Shown here: positions 55,421-64,000 of the stretch, in pieces
Layout of the letters: each line of letters begins with the position of its first letter
How positions within the stretch are numbered: the stretch's first letter is position 1
From: Gonatopus flavifemur
Lineage: Eukaryota > Arthropoda > Insecta > Hymenoptera > Dryinidae
Direction: 5' to 3'
NCBI GenBank assembly: GCA_018340375.1
Contig: JAFFJZ010000003.1
Location: forward strand, 14,756,001-14,820,000
DNA length: 64,000 nt
Notes under the pieces: generated by a model
Seen by the model: the letters and a program-made list of their open reading frames with translations, nothing else
The model's database searches: none
Told to the model about the DNA's origin: nothing
Translations under genes and position numbers: made by a program

Positions 55421-56777
55421 ATTATCAAAATATACAAGAATGAGAGAATTTTCGATTGTTGATATTACCTGCAACACTATAAATCAGAGAGTAAGAATTC
55501 TACTCGAACGAAAACATAAGTTCTCTCCTGGCCACCTAAACAGTGAACTTTCACTTTTTTGGAGAGAAAATGGACTTTTTAGGCAGCTGAAACAGGAACT
55601 ATCTTCGAATTCTGTTTGTGAAAATCTCAAACCTCATTCTTTGAAATCTTTTATTCAAATCTGACTTTCGGAAGACCTTCCTGACAAGATTCCGGTGGTA
55701 TCGTTCCATACATTTTTAACACTTTACCTTCGGCAGCATCTTATTAGTACAAGAGTTGAAATGAAATTGAATACCCATTTTCTAAGAACTGGCAACCCTA
55801 AAGTTGTATGTGAAATTTTTTCAGCTGTATCCCAAGTGTCAGGGTGATACCAGCGATCCCTGGAGATGCAACCCCAGCCAAATATTTCCTGTACAGACTA
55901 TCTTTACTGATTGAAAAAGGTTATTAGCGATATTTTGATTCTGTTGCTTCATCTTATTGCATAATTTGTCAGAATACTTCTGGCTCTGTCTGTTTGTAAC
56001 CAATGGCTCTGGTTGCATCTTCAGAGGACGCACAACCCCTCTTTCTCCACGGGACTCTTGTTCCCTCACAATATAATTTTTGTGTACTCGAACTATTTCT
56101 TCTATTTTCCGTGAAATTTTGGATCATTCTTCGTTTATGAAGAAATAATTTCCAATTGTGAAATATTCTAGAATTATTGTTGAGTTGTTATTATAATCTT
56201 CCATTTCTCTATGATCCGTGTTGAATCGTTCCACGTCAATCGTATTCGCTTTTAATGGAATTATATCAATCGATATCCGACTTTACAGCGAATCATTCTC
56301 ATCATACGACATGCAATGAAGACTAACCAATCGTTGATTCTCAATGCATATGGGATATGGCTGTTGTTGGTTTATTTGGTCGTGTCTTCACATTATTCAG
56401 ATATAGCGAATATGAAAGGTACAATTGCTGGGGTGAATAATTGACACCCAAATTGTTATTAGCGATACTCGAAATGATGGTTTTTTTACTATTTCTGGCT
56501 TATGAATGCTCAAAAGAGCTGTACTGAAATACTATTCGTCTGCCAAGATTTAGTAACATATTGTTGATTCATATTCTATTCTTTTATGAGAAGAGAAGAA
56601 AAGCGAGTAGAAGATTTTTCTTGAATTTTACTTATTTTCTTTAGATAAAGTTGCCATGGCCGGATCAAGAATCCAGCATATTTCATCAGGTTCTGATAGT
56701 TTCTCTATACAAAATGGTTATCAAGGATTTTAATTAATTATCTTCAAATTAGTCTCCGCAGAATGTATTCACTTCTT

Positions 56778-57008
56778 CACGGGAAAAACTGTTTAATAGA
56801 ATTTACCAACGAGGGTGGTAAAATACGGCACTATTAGAATTTTTGTTAATATTCACTAGAACTGTAGTCAAATCTACTACTGCGGTAGTAATTTTAACTG
56901 CGACCATCGTAGATTTTACTAGAACTCTTATAAATACTACGAGAAATTTTAATAGTGCCGTATTTTACTGAACGCGTTAGTAAATCTTATGGAACATTTT
57001 TTTCCATG
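56778..57008. mobile_element. Fold-back MITE with TAAAATACGGCACTATTA arms
   Basis: The inner arms GGTAAAATACGGCACTATTA (about 56817) and TAATAGTGCCGTATTTTACT (about 56950) are near-perfect. Outer pairing (CACGGGAAAAACTG with the complement of CATTTTTTTCCATG) defines the ends. No clear target duplication is visible. Confidence 0.65.
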
Positions 57009-60000
57009 TTCGTTTTGTTTTTTTTGTCGGAACAGATTATTTATATGAAAGGAATACATTAAATTCATAACCTGAAATCCTATAAAAACGTGTTGAAAGT
57101 GTTCTGGTTTACTTATATCTTCTTTTCTTCTCATGAACCCGAGTCAAGAACAGACAGTGGAAAAGTAATCATTCAAGAATTCTAAGAAAACATTTGTTCT
57201 TTTCTTTACCTTAACATAATTAATTCAAATGTGAACTTTGAATCAGTTTGATCCTTATTGACACAAAATGTAGAATTGAGTATGTTACATTTCAATTATA
57301 AAAGAAAATTTAGATTTTTTCTGGACATTTGTTTCATTATATTGTTAAAAATATGCACCTTACTTTCATAATAACTGCTTCGGTGAGTGAAACAGGCATT
57401 GTTGGTTTGCTGTGAGGTTCCTGCAACAAATAAACCACATTTAAGATTAATTACTTATCGATAAGGAATAAATGATAACATACAATCGTTTTCAAGCGAT
57501 CGATACATTCATTCATTCAAAATATTCTGAAGTGAAGTAAAAAATTCATCATTGAGGGGTTGCTGATCATGAATTCAAGATAACTAATTCCAAATGAATT
57601 TACTAAGTCAGAATATTCGAATTCCATCTCTAAATCTTGTGCACTCGGGAGAAGATAAATTTTGAAACCAAGATTAAAGCTTCCAACGTTTGGTCCAACA
57701 GTTCTACAAACATTGTCTGGAATTATTTACACGCAAAGTATCCTCAAACTGTATCAGCGTGCTGGCAACAGAATTGGAATGGTGTTAGTTTTTTAAACAA
57801 TCAAAATACCTTGAAGATTGATAACATCGAATGCAATTACAATCCAATGGCCCACTGTATAGAATAGAGATGGTGATTCGGAATCGCTTCTCTTGTATAG
57901 AAATTATATCGAATTTTCATCTTTAAATCTTCCAAAATTAAAGACTTTTTCTATGAAAAAAAGGAATCGATCCCATCGAGCGTGGATTTTGAATCACCAT
58001 CCCCAGTATACACTGTTGACAAATTTCTTGAATTTTCATTGATTTTTCAAGTACACTGGTCAATTAAATTTCCAATTCTTGGTGATCACATGTGAAAATG
58101 ATATAACAAGAGCTTGCTTTGTACAATTTCACACATAAACTTCCTCGTGTTGAGTCACATAGCTGACCTCAAATAAGTGAATGATTATGCACTCATAATT
58201 AGAATTGTTCCTTTTCCTAATCGCAAAACGTGTATTCATGTCTCAACTAATGTGACTTTTATTTTCATGAATTTAAAGTACAGAACTGAAATTTAGAATT
58301 CATTGCATGCAATTTCATCGAAATTGCATGAACGGTCGTACCTTTTATACCACTTGAATTTTGTGCCCAAGTCTTCAACGACATGGAGAGCGAAATTTCA
58401 AGAAAACTCTCCAACCGAGAATTTTTAATAGGACACCGAAGGAAAAACCTCATCGTAATCCAATTGTACTGTGCCGTTATTTCATTACCCCGGCACAACC
58501 GCACGGTACCGTTACACTAACTATGATACAGTTGACTCTAAAAGAAGAAAACCATTGAATAGTTCATTTTGTGAATTGAGTTATTTGAAATTCATTGTGA
58601 TTACATTCCTGAGAAAAAACAAATAATTAAATTCAAACAGATTCTTCAGCTGTGCGGAGAGTTGAAAATAACTGAGTAACTTTTCGCGTATAATTTCGAA
58701 GCAATAATAATATATCCTCTATGGAATTGTGGGATAAAATTCGTTGTGTAACTCTCAAATGAATCGATAAAGGAAAATATCAATGAAAGATATTTTTTCT
58801 TTCAATGTAGATACATCGATTCCAAAATGTTTCATAAATTTTCCAAGAATATAACATCGTATATACGATATCTTGTCGTTAAGACAATCCCAAGTTTCCC
58901 CATCGTCCTATCAATTTTATGCTCATTGTTTTCTATGTATAATATGGAAAAGTGTGTGCAAATAAAACTTGCGTCAGAATTCCATTCAAAATGAAGTTTG
59001 AATTTGGCAACAAGTTGGATATGATGTTTGATCATTGTTCCCATTTAGATTCATATATTAATTTTATTGATGTTGTTTGAAAAGATGCCAACATTCCTCT
59101 CTTTTCGTTTATTGTTCCATTTACTTGTTTTTCCAGTTCAAGGGGAAAACGGAAGGAATTTATTAAACAAATTAGCTTCGCATTTATCATCTTTATTGAT
59201 GAATTCTTCATAGAAATTCTATTCCAACATTGTCTATGGGAACAAACTTTCACAATAATATCTTGAAAAATGTGTTTCTTCTCAGTAAATGTGAATATCC
59301 ATCGAACGTTCATTGAACGCTCATCAAACGCGATTGGATTTCTTCCATGAACTCTACCGAAAATTTGTTCAAGTATTTTCGTCCTCAAAGCAGTAAAAGT
59401 ACGATGAAGGTAAATCAAATCATAAAATACACTGCAGTATAAGAATATGCATCTCAGTAATTTATCTTCAAAAATGTCTTCTCGCAGTGTAAAAGAGTTT
59501 TCTCCCCTTTCAAGGGAGGTTTGTATACAAAAAGGAGGGAATAATGATGATAAGAATAACCGTCGAAAAGTATAGGAACAGAGAGAGTGGGTCGAAAAAA
59601 AAACTTGCCACTACGAACGAGGAGTGGACTTCATTGTCAAAATGAGTGGAAAACTTTTCATCATTTTTACAAAGCGGATTACAATTTAATAGGACAAATA
59701 TCAACGACTTCAATAATTCTCAAATGTTCTCATTAGATGTAGAGTAGTTTATTGATTATTGAAGTATATATTTATACTTTCATGGTCGCTCTTCTTGCTC
59801 CCATCAAAATAGTTGAGAGTCGAGTGATTTTATTCCTCTCGATATATCCATCGTAAAACCATTGGAGAAAAAACAAATATGAATGCAAATATCCTTGTGC
59901 GTTAAAATTATCATAAATAATTTGATGTGTCTGTTCAGATTCTAAAATATATTCCCTATCCATGTGAATTTTCCCTCAAACGAGACAAACGGGTTGCCAC

Positions 60001-63000
60001 GAAAATATCTGAAAAGCTCCTGAGTCAGTGAACATTTATCGATTCTAAGATGTTTATTTTTAAACCCCATGAATCAATTTTTCAACGTTCGACAGTGGCA
60101 CCACGTGGACAAAGTGTTACTCCGATCACCTGTAACTAACTTTTCTTTTTTTCTTATTGGAATCGATTTCGTGAGACCGACAATCTGTTTTTTTCCTTCA
60201 CGTGATGAAATCAGTGTTAGATTTTATGACAAAAAATTAGTCTTTGTTGTGCGTTGGACCAAGAATGTGATTTCAACGGAGTGTATGAGAGTGTTTCATT
60301 ACGGTTAATACATCTTCGCGTGCTTTCCATATCAAATAAGTAGCCCTCTCAGTTATGGAACTTTACATACAAAAGTAGATTTTCAGGGTCAGGTATATAT
60401 TGAGAAAATACTGGAGGTTGAATATATCGAGAGAGAAAAAAATGGATTCTATCAATACTTTCTTGTATCAAGGACATGATTTGTGCCGAAGAAAATAAAT
60501 TGATTTATATTATCTCAATATAATACCGATAGATCGTATAATTGAAAACAATATTATTCTGAATAAAGATCGATATCAGAAATGAAAATTCTACCTGATA
60601 AATTGAATAATATGTATATTCATCTCATACAATTCCGAGGAAATATATATACATATTTGATTTGGTACGACAAATAGCAACACGCAATACCCAAACACCT
60701 CGCTGAAGAGAATTCCCCACGGACGAGGTGAGAAACTTCTTTCTTGTAATTTTCTCAATAACGTTCTTCATTTTCGAACTGAATCTGTGAAAGTGTTGTA
60801 CTGAATTTCAATTAGTTGCAATAAGAACATTCTCGAACATTTCGAACTCAAGGCTACGAGAACTTCTGAAACTTTTCAGTAACAATGAACTTTGAAATTA
60901 CATTATTTCCTTTATTGTTCCATATTCCTAGCCTCAGTGACGTATGGATATTATCATTTGGTGACGCTTCACCGTCATTTTTTTTCCATTTTGTCGATTC
61001 TTTTAAACATAATTTGTTGTGTGCACCATCTATACATAGAGAGACAAACATAAATCCAGAATATAAAAATTCTTGAGACATTTTACATTTGGTGCATAAA
61101 ACTTTTATGCTTAAGATGTATAAAAGAGAATTTTTATATTCGCGGTCCCGCATATTTTTTGACTGTATATCAAACTTTCTTGGAGGGAATCAAGAAAGAA
61201 AAAGAAACACGCTGAGGGGGAAAAAAAGAAAAACTATAGAAACGTGAATTGGGATACGTACAGTCGTAAAACTCGCTGGTTGATTCAAATGGATAGGATG
61301 TGTGTTTTGTGAATTTCAATTCATACTCTTTTTTTTCTCTTTAGACTTTTTCCAAATATTTACCAGGTTTACGTGATTGAACGATTGTTTCGTTTAATCA
61401 TAAAAGCAGGAACTTATGGGACAAAATTTGCCTCGGTGTAGTGAATTTCACCATTCTAGATCTCGACCTTGTTCTAAACTATTTCAAGCGAAGGGCCGAA
61501 TAAATATCACAACTGGGTCGAATTAAACAGGTTGGTTAGGGAGATTTACTTGTTTTGACTCAACTTTCAAACATGTATGTGATTAATTCATGGAGAAGAA
61601 GGATTCAACGAGTGAATAACATTTGGATCATTGATTAGATACTTGGAGGAATTGAAAACATTGATAACAAAAATATTCACCAGCTGTATCCATCAGAGAA
61701 TCTAACGCCAAACTAATTTCAGTGAGTTGAATAATTCCCCAATCTTCGCAAGGTTTCCTAAAGAATCGTTTTCTCTGAAGAATTATTCTTCAAAACCTCC
61801 AGTGAGTTGAATCTAAATTCTTCAAGAATTCAAGTGTGGATTGTAGTACACTTGTCCACAAATCTCTCAGAACATTTTACATTTTAAATCTCTTTGGATT
61901 GTAGTAATTCTACAATGATTTTCTCTATGAGTTAAATGTGAAAGAATAATAATCGTTACAGTTACATTTTTAATTCAATAACCATCATTTTTGAAGTACA
62001 TAATATTCTCGTTGAAATGTCAGAATAATATTCAAAAAATTACCATCACTTCCATTCAACGAGCTCTTTCATTTCTCCCTATGAATATTTTATCCAAAGG
62101 GACCCGAAAATTTAATAAGTGACTTCGGGAAAACTTTTTTTTCATCATTGCGACCCCGATGTTGTGCTGAAGAAAGTTTACAACACCTTTTAGGTTTGAG
62201 AGAGATCATCGTTTCATCCTACTTTCGAACATTTATTCAATATTTCGGAAGAAACGATCAATTGTAATGTTGAACTCAATGCGTTGATAGAAATAAAGAA
62301 AAAGAAAAACAATAACCCCGGGTATAGTGTTACACGCATTTGGAAATCTGGAAATTCGGAAATAAAAATGGAAATAAAAAATGATTCCATCGAAATTAGT
62401 GGGAGTTGAAATATTTTGACTGAATTAAAAAATGAACGTTATTGGTTATAAGTATTTACGTATTTTGTAATACAGCTTGATTAATTCAACATTGGAACGA
62501 TTGCACACAATAATTGAATACTGAATTCAAATTTCACTGCACGATCGTGAATTTGATCACGAAGACGTTCGGTCTGCGTGCGATTTAGTGCATACGTGCG
62601 AGCAGCTAGGCGAAAGGAAACTGACTAATGCGTCCCTTTCCGCTTTGACAAGAACATGGTACATATATCTATATATATAATAAATATGTACATACGTATT
62701 CGAATTCAACTTTTATTTTTATTACTCAAGTGAACAACAATTTTAATTCATTTTTGTTATTTGAAACAAATTTATGCATTGCAGTTCTCTTTGTTATTCG
62801 AATTTTTGTATTGAGTGTTAGTAAAAAGAGATTAATGTGAATCAATTTTTGAAATTGAAAACTGAAGAAATTGGTTTGGTTTTCACATGAATAATAAATT
62901 ATCAATTCAATTTCAATGCATGTGGGAGAGGTATTCGAATACCACTACAATAACTTTTAGATCCGCTTATTGTTTTTTAGTAACAATAAAACATCATACT

Positions 63001-63072
63001 GGAATTCATATATGTATAAAATTATTTGCCATATTGTGTAACACTCGATTATATTTTCCAAAAATGTATATG
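57009..63072. other. Intergenic, no supported gene
   Basis: AT-rich, with chance reading frames only (longest 59032-59418 minus, no ATG start). GAATTC-containing short repeats lie near 61720-61830 and a short TA tract near 62660. Confidence 0.45.
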
Positions 63073-63074
63073 TA

Positions 63075-63336
63075 CATTGAGAGAAAAAATTTCCGGGAAT
63101 AATAAAACATTTAGTTGAATAGTCGCCATAAAATCCTCAATTGATTTGAATCAGCTTTCATTGACTCAATTAAATAACTGTTTCAATTGATGAAATATTT
63201 CATATCATATTAAGTATTTGTTTGATTGAATGAATATTTAATCAAGTCAATGAAAGTTTATTCAAATCAATTGAGTATTTTATGGCGACTATTCAACTAA
63301 ATGTGTCATTGTTCCCGGAAATTTTTTCTCTCAGTG
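63075..63336. mobile_element. TA-flanked fold-back MITE with arms of about 100 bp
   Basis: The left end CATTGAGAGAAAAAATTTCC and right end, complemented, CACTGAGAGAAAAAATTTCC are flanked by TA (63073-63074, 63337-63338). Pairing continues with few mismatches through TTTAGTTGAATAGTCGCCAT and CTCAATTGATTTGAAT. The small arm divergence suggests a fairly young insertion. Confidence 0.88.
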
Positions 63337-64000
63337 TAAAATAAAAATAAATATATAATTTTGTATTTCTTTAGAATGTTACACAATTGAATAATAAACC
63401 ATTTTTGTTAATTGTACCCCAGACAACATTGAGAGTTCTAAAAGAATTCGAAAGAATTCTTCAGGGGCACCAAAAATAATCGGAAGAATTCTGGTAGAAT
63501 ATATTCAGAACTCTGAAATGTCCAACCAATGGAGCATTCTTGGTGTTCTTTTTCCATTACATTAGAATTAATTATGAACTCACTAGAGAATTCTTTGAGA
63601 ACATTGAAATAAAGAGCAAATTAAGACTTTTCAAGTAACTCGTTTCTTTAATAAAAGGAGTTATTTTGAATTTCAAATGTATCTGTTAATTGGAGAGTTT
63701 CATAAATTGGATTATATAAAATTAGTTCACATTAGGTACATTGAAATCAATAAACAGTTTCATCCAAGTATTTAAATGATTTTTTATTCGTTTGTTATTA
63801 AATATTTTTTCCTGCCCGCACATGAGAAGAATTTATATTTGACATTGGAATTTGGTAGAATTCAACGTAAATTCTGATGTATAAGAGTTTAGTTTTGAAT
63901 TTGGACAAATTTTTGTTTCAAAATTATTCTTCCAAGAAGTGTAATTGCAATCCCTATAAAACTATCGTCAATTTTAGATGTCAGTTATTTTCGAAATATT

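Noticed and set aside
59032..59418. 128-codon minus-strand reading frame
   Set aside because: Non-ATG start, no family similarity, and no splice-supported neighbours.

Overview
This is an AT-rich, intron-containing stretch of an animal nuclear genome. The GPR107-type gene with compact introns, the torsin-like gene, a mariner copy and very many short TA-flanked inverted-repeat elements fit an insect. The species cannot be named from the sequence; a hymenopteran is a guess. The window is gene-poor, and most of the longer open frames are what chance would give at this base composition.

Two genes are well supported. A torsin-like AAA+ membrane protein lies on the minus strand at about 24.0-25.2 kb in one long open exon, possibly with an upstream exon not found here. 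A complete ten-exon GPR107/GPR108-family gene (Golgi seven-transmembrane protein) lies on the plus strand at 28,429-34,813; all intron phases close and give a 582-residue protein. Between them, a small minus-strand reading frame at 27.3-27.5 kb behind a good splice acceptor is a weak candidate gene. It lies on the far side of the likely GPR107 promoter (28.2-28.4 kb).

The rest is dominated by mobile-element debris. 0.6-13 kb holds short palindromic elements, a 1.1-kb element with tRNA-like Pol III boxes (6.5-7.6 kb), an internally deleted mariner (8.2-9.1 kb) and a cluster of fold-back repeats (10.4-13.1 kb). 16.6 kb has a minisatellite of about 28-bp hairpin units. 18.3-21.1 kb is a dense cluster of fold-back elements. 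41.2-41.8 kb is a non-autonomous hAT element with an exact 8-bp target duplication. 47.7-57.0 kb carries several MITE families, two with relatives elsewhere in the window. 63.1-63.3 kb is a fold-back element with arms of about 100 bp.

A recurring pattern is the terminal motif CAC(T/G)G... flanked by TA at both ends. It is shared by elements with different interiors and suggests that Tc1/mariner-type transposases mobilised much of this DNA. Stretches with somewhat higher GC (about 9.3-9.8, 23.0-23.3, 40.5-40.9, 47.1-47.4 and 48.4-49.3 kb) hold no recognisable gene and may be regulatory.
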